DNA of 35,769 nt from Ectocarpus siliculosus. Taxonomy: Eukaryota; Sar; Phaeophyceae; Ectocarpales; Ectocarpaceae. The translations under genes and the position numbers were made by a program. Under the pieces are notes generated by a model, which ran no database searches, was not told the DNA's origin, and saw only the letters and a program-made list of their open reading frames with translations. Location: contig FN649730.1 of NCBI GenBank assembly GCA_000310025.1, forward strand, positions 1,434,222 to 1,469,990, read 5' to 3'. Below, in pieces: positions 21,175-32,600 of the stretch (position 1 is the first letter of the stretch; each line of letters begins with the position of its first letter).

Positions 21175-24100
21175 ATGGATGTTATGCATGAAGACGGCGG
21201 AGGCAACCTTTACAACGAAGGAGACCCATCGGTGAGGCTGCGAAGAGGTTGGGAACATGCTGATTTCGCTACTGTTTTAGTATGCCTATACTCTGGCTGT
21301 GGTATCTGCGCGCCCAGCGTCACAACCACCGTTTGGAACGCATTCGTTCGCCCGAGTCTCCACTCCTGGGGTTTGCGTGTGTTGGAGGAGAGTACTTGGG
21401 AGGACCGCGGGCCCGAGGAACTTGACTGTGTGCGTCGTGCTCTGGGAAAGCTGCTGGAATATTTGAATTGGCCGCTCGTAAAAAAAGCCGGTGTACGCGA
21501 GTGCATGGGAGGACAACGATTGCTACACTCTCGCACCCGTTGTCACGTTACGGGTCCTTCCACCACTACCCACCCTCTTCCGCGCTTCCCCCAGGACGAA
21601 AACGCCTCCATAATCCGACTGCTCAGGATCTTCCTTGGCGCTGCGGTCGGAGACCAAGACGACGACAACACGCCCCCTTCGGCGCCGCCCTCCCTCCCCG
21701 ACAGCACAAGTGCGCCACCATTGCCTGCAACTTCACCAAAAGCACCGCCGCTTGGCCAAAGCCCTCTCACAGGAAAGCCAGACCCATGCTTGTCGGGAGG
21801 CGATTGTCTTGGCCGAAACAGCCCCAAGTTATTAGGCCAGCCGCCAAAACTACAGCGCACGGCCGAATCGGAGACCGACATGGCGTCAGTACCTGACGCG
21901 CGCGAGCAGGCGGGCTGCGCGCTGTGGGACATGTCCGCGGAGGAGAGAAACGCCTCTGCCATGTGCTCCGCGGGCTTGGTCGCTGTTTCGTGCGCTGTTC
22001 TCCGCCAGTGTGCGAACGCGATAGTCAGCGCTGCCGCGGAAGCGCGAGCCGGGGGCCTGTCCTCGTCGAAGAGTCTGATGCCTGCCGAGGCGAAAGAAGC
22101 AGCTATGGCGGTGGCACCCCCCTTGCCGCCGAGGGAACAGGTGGAAAGGCTGCGCGAGGTCACGTGTGGGCTATTGGCGAACGTTTTCTCCCACCGGGGC
22201 CTTCGGTGAGATCCAATCTCTCGGCGTTTTGTAGCGCGCGGTTTATTCAACACCGCCGCTTAGGTGCCTTTCTGCTAGCGAGCATGCCAACTGGTTCAGT
22301 CAAACCTGGTGCAGAGTTGACAGCCCTTTTTTTATGCGTGCGGGTGCGGTGTGGTTGTGTTGTTGATAGCGACGATCAGGGAACCACAGGAAGATGACAC
22401 ATTTGCGCAAGTTCAGAAAGCCGTTTCCGTTTTCGCGAAAAAGGAAACGAACATCCGCGGGTGCGCGCTGCAATACTTGTTTACGGCCTCGAAGGCAACG
22501 ACGCCTGTCTGATCAGCGACACAGCACCAATGCGTTCAGTCACTCTCGCCGCTGTTGGGCTTTCTTGCCCGCCCCGCTCTTTTCCTACCACGGCCCGGAC
22601 AAAAATCCTTGTTCGGGAAGCTCTGCCGTATTTCTTTGGAAGACCCATAGCCGACGGACATGCGCTGCGTCCCTGCTTTTCTTTGCTTTGCTGCCGGTTT
22701 TACTCACTCTGGAAGAGTAAAAATGCCGCCCGGTAGTGCTGTCATTTTCCTCGGAACCTCGTGACTCCAAGGTGTGCCCGCAAGGTTTCGCGACGTCTTT
22801 TCTCCGCGCCTGAGCACGAGTAAGCACATGTTGTACGTGTCCCCCCGGGCCGTTCGCGCAAGCTGCACCCCGTCGGGGTCTCTCGCTACCGGGAAACGAG
22901 TATCATACAAGCCGGGTATCGCCATACTTCTAGATTCAACTACGGCGCGGAAAAAAAGAGCAAGCTGCGGCGTAAGCAGGGGCGCCAATCTCGTTTTTGT
23001 CTTCATGAGCCGTTTAAGTTTTCGGCAGCCACGAGCACGCAGGGAATAACATGAACACAATCACCACTACCCACCACCACCAACAACAGCAGCAGCATCG
23101 AAAGCAGCTACAGCCACGGCTACAGCTACAGCCACGGCTACAGCTACAGCTTCAACGCCACGAACAAAACTCCTTGAACATATTGCGCCTCCAGTCAGCA
23201 GATCGCCGGGGACCTCGCCCTCGGACAGGAGCTCCTCGGGGCCTTCCACTCCACGGACGACCCCGCTTGTCTCACGGAACTTCTTCGGCTATTTTCTACC
23301 GCCGCGCTCATGAAATCTACGGAGAGCGCCTATGACGCCCATGCAGCGGGGAGCACCAACGATCCCGTCGGCGATGGCAGAGCTGCAACAACGGTCTCGC
23401 CGGAGCCAAATCGTAGCGGCGAGATTCACGGTGAGGGTCACACGGGGGCGGGGGCTTTGCGGATGGTAGCCGGGGCAGCAGGAGCAGCTGAGGCTGCATC
23501 GGGGCCAGTGGAGCTTTCCTCCGAGCCTGCCGTCGGCGATAATCGGACCGCGGTTACTTCGGCTGCGAGGGAGAGAAACGAAGCCGAAGCCACAGCAGTG
23601 TCGGCATCAGCGCCGAACACGGAAGGCGCAGCGTTGGCGATAGCGGCGCGGGGGTCAGCAGGGCTTGCCTCCGGGATAGCAGCGGGGGAGACCCTCGAGC
23701 GGCTAGCGTTCTTCTTGGGGAACTCTTTGGAGGAGAGGCTCCTGGCGTGGGTGAGACACTGGGCGGGGCGTCTTGCTAGCGTGGTTCGTTCGAGTCTCGA
23801 TGCTAAGCTGTAGATCTGACGCCCTCTGCTGCTTGCTCGTTATGCCCCTGAACGCTCAACATACGTAGCTTGGGCAATGGAAGTGAAATTTGCTTTGTTT
23901 TCGCGCCCCTTCATGCCTGCCGTATTTGACGTCACCCCCTCCAAAGGCGTGCTCATTGACTTATTCGCTGATGTACCGGCACGGCGATGCGGTCATACGT
24001 CCTCTTATCGAGGTATTCGGGCTGGAGAAATCTCTGTGTTCTCTCCTCCAATCCCGCAGCGGCGACCTTGCATACGAGAAGGTGAGTTGAGTTCTCTCGT

Positions 24101-25520
24101 GTTTGATTTCCTCTCCGCTTGCCGTTGTTGTTGATGTTGTCATTGTTGCCCGGGCTGACGTTGTGTTTGGCTGCTGTGGTTGGTGTCGTCATTTTTGCAA
24201 GTTGGCGGCAACTAATCTTTCACTAACCAACTTGCGTGGCAATCAATGGCCAAATCATCGAAGCTCGCTAGCACTAGCAGCCTGTTCCCCTGACACGGAT
24301 CGAGACTCATGTCCCTAATAGAATCGATAGTGATACGCCTACCCACCGAAGCAGCCCTGGCCTCAGTCAAACCCCAGCCCACGCAGCACGGAAGACCCGC
24401 CTCGGGGCAAGAATCAGTGCAGAGTAATGTTTTACCACAACCCGCCTCCTGAGCCATTCCTCATGGAACCCACTCCCACCCTCCCTATGAACCATTTCAC
24501 CCAAAATGCGCTGTTCCTGGAATCAGCTGGGGGGCACGGAGACCGGGTTTGACGCTCTCCTGCGGTGTCTTGAAGTTCTTACTACAAGCAAAGTCTCGGG
24601 TGTCGGACCTCCCCCATCTCCTGCAGCAGCCGAGCCACCGGTGGTCGTCGAACCGCCTGCCTTAAGGCAAGCGTCAGGAGAACTATCACAGCAGCAGCAG
24701 CATGATGAACAGCCCCGAAAAAGACGAAAGCTGGCGGAGGAGGGTACGGCGGAAGGACCGACAAACGGAGGCGAGAATTGCGAAGCGGTGTGTGAAGTCC
24801 AACCCGAGACGTCGAAGACAAGGCCATCTCTTGGTCGAGGCGAGATGAGAGGACGGGTGATTAGGGGGCTAGTATCCGCGCTCACCCCTTGGGAACATTC
24901 ACGCCGCAGCCAGAAGGCGGCGTTGCTGGTGCTCGGTAACATTCTTGAGAATGCTATCGAAGAAGACGCTGGTGCTGTCGGAGGCGTCAAATCTACGGAA
25001 GGGGCCAGGAGTGCGTCTGAGTCCTGCGCTGTGGAGTTGGACAGGGGGTTGGCTGCGTTGGCTGCGGGGGGGGCAGGGGAGTGGGCGGAAGACGGCGAGA
25101 GGGACCCAGCTGCCGCTGTGGAGAGGTGGGGAATTCATGTCAAGCTTAAGCTTTTTCCAGACAACAACGTATCGGCAGAGTTTCTCGAACAACTTCTGCA
25201 GCCCTCGTTGCCTGAAACCATGGGCAGAGAGACAGGAAGGCAAGAAAACGAGACGAAGACGACTCACTGACATATCATACACGTCCTGTGTGAAGCTTTC
25301 ATGCGAGGTGGCCACTTACGTGTAGAACCCGTTTCCGTTCCCCAACTTCAGGGTGGGGAAGAATAGGCGCGAGTTTGTGGAGAGCGTTCAGAAGTTGGTC
25401 CACAGTGATGATCCGGTGACGTCGGCAAACGAAGAAGACGGACTGGGAGAGGATCTTCTGGAAGCCGTGGAGGCCGTCAGAAAAATCCTCGAGGAATCCG
25501 GAGACGGCGGCGGGGGGTAG
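21175..25520 (+). CDS. Probable SAAL1-family (armadillo-like) protein
   Basis: SAAL1 proteins are poorly understood eukaryotic proteins with armadillo-like helical repeats; the human one is linked to cell proliferation. Proposed exons: 21175-21492, 21595-22205, 23195-23750, 23947-24081, 24527-~25168 (or 25125), 25326-25520 (or from 25352). Several segments follow the order expected for SAAL1: ALWDMSAEER, LREVTCGLLANVFSHRGLR, GQELLGAFHSTDDPACLTEL, then ERLLAW-ACSLTYSLM, IRPLIEVFG, GFDALLRCLEVLTTSK, SQKAALLVLGNILENA and a Phe-rich C-terminal helix pair. The join of REVTCG... to QQIAGDL... across the 989-nt intron completes one repeat, phase 2. An acidic/Pro-rich insert lies near residues 125-190 and RKRRK (~24719-24733) could be a nuclear signal. 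Total about 818 aa, longer than human SAAL1. The family call rests on motif order from memory; a generic HEAT/ARM protein is the alternative. The last splice is ambiguous. Confidence 0.6.
21493..21594 (+). other. Optional 102-nt intron (exitron-like) in SAAL1-like gene
   Basis: The first exon reads open through this stretch, but it has a phase-0 donor (GGT before GTACGC) and a pyrimidine-rich acceptor (CGCTTCCCCCAG before GACGAA). It is exactly 34 codons with no in-frame stop, so both spliced and retained forms stay in frame. The encoded segment is Ser/Thr/Pro/His-rich and interrupts two helical segments, which favours intron. Confidence 0.5.
23096..23160. repeat. CAG-CTA-CAG-CCA-CGG tandem repeat before an acceptor
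   Basis: Hexamer-like units (CTACAG, CCACGG) repeat several times within the SAAL1-like intron 2, 35-100 bases upstream of the acceptor at 23194. The array contains many AG dinucleotides, so the acceptor choice just downstream could be leaky. Confidence 0.7.
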
Positions 25521-26940
25521 AACGTGAAGTTTTGATTCTGAAGGTTATTCGTCGTTTTTCGACTTTGAATGCTGTCGGGAGCTGCTACCGCAATGGTTCA
25601 TCCCTCCGATGCCCGAGTTGCGTTGGAGATGACTATGCATACAAGCCTGAGGTGTGTTTGGCCACGCGGGTACGGAAGATCAGCCTAGGCGGGTAGCATT
25701 GCCGTGCACACCACCAGATGTGCTTGGGATATTCTTATGTCACCTTTGGGAGATGCGGACAATAGCATCCAAGATGTGTTTGAAAGGAGACATGATCAAG
25801 GAAAGTCTCCTGTGTGAGTGACGCTTCCCTCCGTACGCGCATGGCTTGCCTCCCGGCTGCACAAAACTGAAAAACACAAGTATTTAATAACTCGATCGGT
25901 GTCACAATCGGCAATCAACGTACAGGGTCAACAAATACCGCGGGCACAACACTCATCTCCAACTCGGAAACAACGGCAAAGCCGATGCAGTGATCTCGCG
26001 GAGCGTCAGGCTAGCAATCCGTAACCTCTGTCATGTATGTGGCCCTGGTGGAATGAAGCACCGAACCGACAATCGGACGCGCCTGCATCGCTTGCATCAT
26101 TCAGGCCAGTCCTGATGGTTGTCAACGGCAAGCTTTATACCTCTCGGCCTTCTCAAAGAGGTGTCTCGGAGGAACGATATGAGCGAGTTTCGTACACCGG
26201 TCATCTCACATTGAGACGGAAGGCGGGTAGAGATGGATGTAGATAACTACATTGGTTTCGAACCGGCGATTCGAGGGCAGCAATCACATCTGCTAACTTC
26301 ATGCTGGACAGCACGACCATGGCTCTGTGCTGGGTGATCTTCTCAATACCTTGACTCTGATCACCGTTGTGCTTCCAACTACTTCTACTGCAGGCACTTG
26401 AGATGTTGGTGGCATCTCGACGAGGTGCCGGGTCCATATTCATCAAGCCTTCAGCTCTTTGGATGGCAAGTGCACCTCTCATTCCTTACGGTCGTGTGTC
26501 AAGTCGAAACTTTGGACATCTCCTTTGAAAATATTTTTTGCTATCGCTTGAGCGAACCCGTCATGTCTCAACCTCCGAGGAACCACAACAGACAACATTA
26601 TATTTATATGACCGATGATGACCCATTCTACAACTTGTCTACCCAAGCTTTCGGTTATGAAAACGTCAAAGGACTATGTAAATAGCAAACAAGAAAGCGC
26701 GCAGGCATAACTTTCCAACAAGCAAGCAGCAGAGCTCTTCGAAGCTTTTCACGAAGAAAACGACCACAACCCTGGACCAAATATTCCGTTGTCGACGCTT
26801 GAACGTTTTCGCCAATCGAAGCTAAATTTTTCCTCGGGGAAACGAAAACAATAAATCAAAGAACAATTTCCTCTGCGACACCCAGTTGTGAAAAGGAAAC
26901 GACGCCAACTGCCAGAAACGTCTATCGTCACAATAATATC
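25521..26940. other. No gene recognised
   Basis: This region follows the SAAL1-like stop codon and should begin with its 3' UTR. Both strands carry only short open frames without family signatures or convincing splice pairs. It is AT-richer than the flanking genes, as expected for non-coding DNA here. Confidence 0.4.
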
Positions 26941-26970
26941 TCAAACAATCTAGCCGGACAAGCCTTCCAG

Positions 26971-27905
26971 CCGGCATGGCCCATCAACACAGGACGCCCC
27001 CTTCCCGCACTCTCGTCTGAAATATTTTCGCTGAATGGAGATGGACTTCCGTCTGCAACTGGCTGCGGTTCAGGTGGTAAGGTAGCCGGTGTCGGTGCTG
27101 GGACGAATAAAATATCATTCCCGCCGTCCAGAATGGAAGCAACCCTTTCCATGATCTTGAGGTTGAGTTTATAACTTCCAAACACAGCGGAAGCAGAGAG
27201 CGGACAGTGCAGAGCAAAGCCGGAGGGCATACGAAAATCTGGGCGCCAAATGAAGCTGGAGAGTTGAAAGCAAGCGGCGCCTCACAGGCAGTGCTATTAC
27301 GGCCTCTAGTTGACCTTTGTTGCCATCGATCGCCGTTGTAGGGCGGAACTGAAGATTGATGCAATTTCAGAGCTATCCTTGTCTTCTCCGCGAGAAGATT
27401 TTGGTCCAGTACTGCTGTAAGTACCTCGGAAAACTAAAGGCAAAAGAACGGCGCTCATGCAAGAGCTAAAACCTACCATCAAGCAGTAATTTGTTGGGTT
27501 ACCCCGCAAAGGAAAATAAACGAGTCTCGAGTACGAAAAGGGGTTCTTCACCCTCTTAACCGTGTCTCAGGACTAAGGCTCTATAAACTGCGCTTCATAG
27601 AAATTGAGTGCGCTGCTCACAGTGCAATCTATGTACACTGGCCAGGTCTTCTGAGTTGTTCACTTTGTCACCTTGCCGCGCCATCATTTGGGACCGCGGG
27701 GGGCTCCACACCTCCCCTATCGCCTGCGGCTCCTCCATTCCCTGCTGCTCCAGGTGCGGTGCTTGGACCTTGGGAAGCGACAATTGAATCTTCCGCAGGC
27801 GCCTGTCTTTCGCTTGGAACACCAGCTGTCCTTGCTGGAGTCGGTGTTGCCGGGGTCACGGCCGTATTAGCGTTATTCCTTGTGTGCTATAGCCGGAGAT
27901 GGTAA
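26971..27905 (+). CDS. Possible last exons of a single-pass membrane protein
   Basis: An open stretch at 27754-27905, preceded by a long pyrimidine tract and CCAG, encodes 49 residues ending with a clear transmembrane segment (PAVLAGVGVAGVTAVLALFL, then VCYSRRW) and a stop. This is the layout of a type I surface protein: ectodomain, one helix, short basic tail. Upstream, 26971-27076 (between CCAG and GTAAGG; PAWPINTGRPLPALSSEIFS, then GDGLPSATGCGSG) ends in phase 1, matching the phase-1 start of the TM exon. I do not recognise the family, no Met was found, and the opposite strand is also open here, so this is only a candidate. Confidence 0.28.
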
Positions 27906-28530
27906 CAACATTGAGCATAGGTTCGGTGCGGGAATCAGTATGTTGACTTCTACAAGAAGAGCAGCAGCATTCGTTCACATGTCAGGTGTATCGACGACAA
28001 ACACTACGGAAGGCTGAATGTCCTCTGACCCGTGCGTACAATTGTTTGGTGCCGAAATTGGGGCAAGCATCGGTTGACAAATCGTGCACTGAACACATGC
28101 ATACAATGGGGGAAACTTATCCAATGATTGGTACCGCCACCCTGGATGAATGTACTTTTTCGAACGAATGCAGGTTGCTGTATCGTTGAACATGTTGCGT
28201 TGTTCAGCATGTCGTGGTGGCCGAGCAGGTACGACAGCGCAGCTTTGGTCTGTCTCAAAGTTTCGGCTCGTGAGGGATCGAGCGGGGGGGGGGCGTACTG
28301 ATATCTTGCATACCATAACGGCTACACCATTGACCAGGGGTCCTCGGGAGGACGTTCCCACAGGACCCATCACCGATGGTCAATCGCTCCTCCCTACCGA
28401 TATAACTCCCTTTTCAGCCCACTTCCTATGCCCCAACTGGCTCATGTCTGCTCTTGGTGATGCCATGCCTCAAACGTCCCTATAATCTCTCTTTCTTTTC
28501 GTACAACAACGGTGGGCAGGGATACTCACG

Positions 28531-28548
28531 ACGTACTACGTAGTACGT
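28531..28548. repeat. Perfect 18-bp palindrome
   Basis: ACGTACTACGTAGTACGT is identical to its reverse complement with no spacer. It has tandem ACGT cores at its ends and TACGTA in the centre. ACGT is the core of bZIP binding sites, but nothing nearby shows that it acts as one. Confidence 0.85.
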
Positions 28549-29267
28549 TCCTGCGCGAGTAGTTGCTGACCATGCCATCCGAAATGTAGCATGATTCCTA
28601 CTCCTAACAAAGACCTCGACCACGTTTGGGTTGGCCATCGACAACTTCTCAAGGGCCAAACATTTTCTGTCCGGGGGACCCTGTGGGGTCTGTCTCCGTC
28701 TCCAGGCGTCCGCCGCCCAAGTCGCGCCGAACCCGCGCCAAATGCACAGGAGGCACATTTTATACCCCCAGGTAAAAATAGATTATTAATTATAGAATCA
28801 GGCGCCAGCGTCGAGCACACGCAAAACGAAAATGTGTCGCCCGAGTGTCACGCTAACGCTATGCCGTTGGCAACTCGCACCGCGGAATAGTCTAGCAATC
28901 TTGTTTGCAGTGCCTCCAACAAAACCATCGTTAATATCCAGCGTAAAAACGTCATTGGCAATTCCATCGAGCACCTTTCGATTCGATCCCCGACAGGTCC
29001 AACCTTGGTTTAAAACAGCCACTCACCGATACCTAATCGCCCTTTTTTCGTGGGCGCTAAATCAACATATACCGTTTTCGTCCAGTGGTATACTATAGGC
29101 CGAAGGCATTCTAACAAAACGAGGGATACTTGTTTGTCTTCGAGCGCACCATGCGCGTATCGGGCGACGGCTCGTGTCGAACGACTAGCAAATGGCCATC
29201 ATGACAACAGCTCCTTTCACATTGAAATGGCCTCCGACCCGATCTTACAAACAAACACACCTATTTC

Positions 29268-29330
29268 CCCGCCTCCGGAGTGCCTACAGCGGCTTGACCG
29301 CATACACTGTTTTTTCCCGCCTCCGGAGTG
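29268..29330. repeat. Direct repeat, 48-bp spacing
   Basis: CCCGCCTCCGGAGTG occurs at 29268-29282 and 29316-29330. Each copy contains the palindrome CTCCGGAG and is preceded by T-rich sequence. Confidence 0.7.
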
Positions 29331-29655
29331 TCAAAAGCTCAACCCTTAAATCTCTTTGAACAACGCCCAAGTGCAACTACAAAGTACCCTACAAGCGCCA
29401 TGCAATGCCTTAGCGAAGGAGGGGTTAGGGCCATCCAACTCCGCATGTATTGAGAAACCATCGCTTTCTTCACGAAACGAATCGATCAATAAATAACGCG
29501 CGCCAATCAACTTTACGACTGGCTTACCACCACCAACTACAAGCCGAGATAACCCAAGAGGGTTGTAAAAGCGTCGACGAATCGTCGCGAACTACGGACG
29601 TTCGATGTGACTCAGTCCGCTCGAGATAGGCCGGCGGGATACGCCGGCGGGTGCC

Positions 29656-32600
29656 CTAGGCGTGGTTGTGGGCTGCGGCGAACACGGTATCCAGGGGGCC
29701 CTTGACCAGATCTGCGTGGAGGTTGGTCGACGGTGTGTTGGCATCCGGGAAATATGTCAAAAATTTTCGTAAGGTTGTTTTATTGCCAAACAACAGGGAA
29801 ACCTCCTGTTGTCCGCCTGATGGTATTAGTCTTGTTCAGCATTTTCGCAACATTTACGCCAAAATATCGAGGTTTTGATGAGCGAAATATATACAAGTTG
29901 CCTCAGGACGTTTGGCCCCTACCGGGTTTTCGTCATTGACATGTACGACCCCTTACGTTTTGGATTCAAATCAAAGCAAAAAGTCGCAGGCAGTACTATC
30001 GTGCTGGTATTGTCATAGGGTGCCGAAACGCCACTGCGAAAACTTCGCCGGGAGCGTTTACTCACAGTCGTTCTGCGCCCCACGGATAGCAGCCATTCCC
30101 TGCATGATGGGGTGGCCGTTGGCGTCAAGAGTGGGGTTCTGCGTCTCGCCGAGGATACCCGTGGCGTCGGCACGCAGGTCAATGTGGTCGACGGAGAGGT
30201 TCATCTGCCAGGTGAGGTGATCCGGGATATCGAAGCTGTCCGTCGGGTCACGCGTGGCAAGCTGGTGCAGACGACCATGGCTGAGGCGGATCTTGCCCTT
30301 CGGGGTCAAGATTTGGAACGACGTGTGTTCCGAGTCGTGCTCGAGCAAACCAGCCGAGCCGTTTTCCGTTGCGCCCACAACGTACTCCGTGCACTCGGCC
30401 ATGTTCGTCGCGGTAGGGTCACCAAGGATCCAGTCGGACATCTCCTCCAGCTGCGAAACAGAGGAAAGCCTTCGGCCGCCGCGAGCGTACTCTTGTCTCT
30501 TGAGCTCCCAATATTGTTCAAACCCGAACGACCTGAAACGACCCACAAACGCGCCGTTGTTGTTAAGGGCGAGAGGTTACACCAGGGCTTTGATTTGAGC
30601 ATCCTGAACTAGGAGTGCTTCCATTCACCTGCAGCTCAGTCAGATGTTGTCGGCGGGTCAGAATTAGACTAGCGGTCGCAAATGACCTGCATGACCAATC
30701 TAGGTCATGAATAGCCTACCTGCAAGCACCAGGAAGGTTGACCGCAGATAGTGCCACATTGGGTCCGAGCTCGACCTCGCCAGGCGATAGCAGAGTTACT
30801 TCACCGTCGAGCTCCACGGTAAGAGCGCCGTCCGCCAGACAAGGTGCGACTTCCACGGGACAGGCACTGTCCAGGCTGTGGGGGTCCGTGACCGTGATGA
30901 CAATGGTGTGCTTCAATCCCGCATCGCCCATTGTCGTGATTCCCAGTCCGGTGATGTACGTGATCTCGGGCACGGATGGAACAGGGGACGTCACGCGCAT
31001 GTTGAGGTGGATGTGTGGCATGTCCGAGACGACCGCGTACCAGCCTTCGTCTTCCCCTGTGAAGTCGAACTTTTGGCCGCGGAAGCCCGTCATGTGAGGG
31101 TCACCTGGAAAATGAGAGAAGCAAAAAGCACGTTCTTGTATTCGCGGCACTCCGACACGCGACACGAACAAACACCGTGTGTTTCAGCAATCCCCAGCGG
31201 TTTCCTCGTCCGCTCAGTTGACAACAATCGAGTCCGCGACACGTTCTTGACCGGAACAGGTAACCCTGGAATGGATGCATCGGCTTCAAATCAATCTGCA
31301 TCATTCAGCGCGACCAGGGTGATCCTGCTGGCTGATCTGGTGCGATCATGGAAGGATTTTCTACAAAGATTGTGCATCGGATGGGTTCCTCACCGCAGGC
31401 GCCTGTGCCATCGATTGATACTTTGCAGGTGTTGTCCTCCTCACAACATACGTATCCATCAGCGCAGTCGTCATCACTCGCGCAAACTGTACGTGTCGGC
31501 ATCACACGTTAAATCCAAGAAGAGGGGAGGTCAGCGAGAGACAACGCAAAAAGAACGAAGAAACTGCGCCGGTAGACACCGGCGATAAATATCGCCGTTT
31601 TTTTTCTCTGCTGGTGCAAAAGATGGGGGAATTTGGGGCCAGTTCACGACCAAAGGCAAAATGGTGGATTTTTCCCAGCCAGCCAACAGCAATAGCCACA
31701 CCAAATCAAACAGAATACCCTAACGGTGGTGCGGAAGTCACGTCTCGAGGACCGACTCCTGCAATCCCTCAGGCCTGCAGGGGTACCGATCCGTCCAGAC
31801 GAAGGAAACAATACATTCACCATCCGAAAAACGACGCAATCCCGTGGGATACAGCGTGACTGACACTCGTCGTGTGAATCACTTCAATCATGGAAGCCTA
31901 TCAACAGCACCACGCACCGTAGCACGGCGAGTTGACGTCGAGGCAATTGTAGCCGCCAGTGCCGCAGGGATAGTCGCCCTGGGTGCAGCCGAGCGGAAGA
32001 CAAGAAAAGGACATATCATCGGGTTGAACACTCGCTTTGCAAAAGTCGAGGATGCCATGACTACGAGGTAGGCCTGTTGTTTATCGCGTGACAATCATCA
32101 CTAGGCCTTTTGAACATCGACGCAAAGCTCAACACACGCAAAACACCCTTCGACATGATCGACACTCGCGGTAGCCCTCACATCATCCACACAGTCGCAG
32201 GAGCAACAATCTCCCCCGTCATATTGGCAGTCCTCGTTATTGTTCTCTGCGAGCGAGTCAAGAAATGAGCGAACACGGCGGGTCGCATTGGCAGTTGGTG
32301 CATTGTCGTACATACTTATCATGTATACCCCTCCGCTTGTCACATAATAAGGTCGGTTGGCTCCAAAGCAAGCAACCAAACGGTCTACATGATAAACTTT
32401 GTTCACAGAGGGGATGATTGTTGGGGCTATCGCTTGGCCAAGCACCATGCACCTCACGTATCCCACTCTTTCACCACCCATCGTACATGCCGCCCCGCTA
32501 TCGCTACTATCGAGTGTGTCATGGGATCGCCCTGAGGGTCGCACGCCAAGCAATTTCGGCGTGGCGAGCAAGGAGTACAGTGGCGTGTCTTGGGACCCAA

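Larger units (their letters stand above)
27906..29655. other. No gene recognised
   Basis: This stretch lies between the candidate TM exon and the 3' end of the LNR gene. It contains an 18-bp palindrome at 28531 and a direct repeat at 29268/29316. Short open frames on both strands have no recognisable domain. Confidence 0.4.

Noticed and set aside
21543-22253. 236-residue minus-strand frame
   Set aside because: It lies antisense to the SAAL1-like exon and has no recognisable motifs, while the sense frame splices in phase to matching segments.
23051-23335. Gln-rich plus-strand frame
   Set aside because: It is the CTACAG/CCACGG repeat in the intron running into a wrong frame of the SAAL1-like exon 23195-23750.
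28975-29005. tRNA T-arm-like string (GATTCGATCCCC)
   Set aside because: I could not build acceptor, D or anticodon arms around it on either strand.
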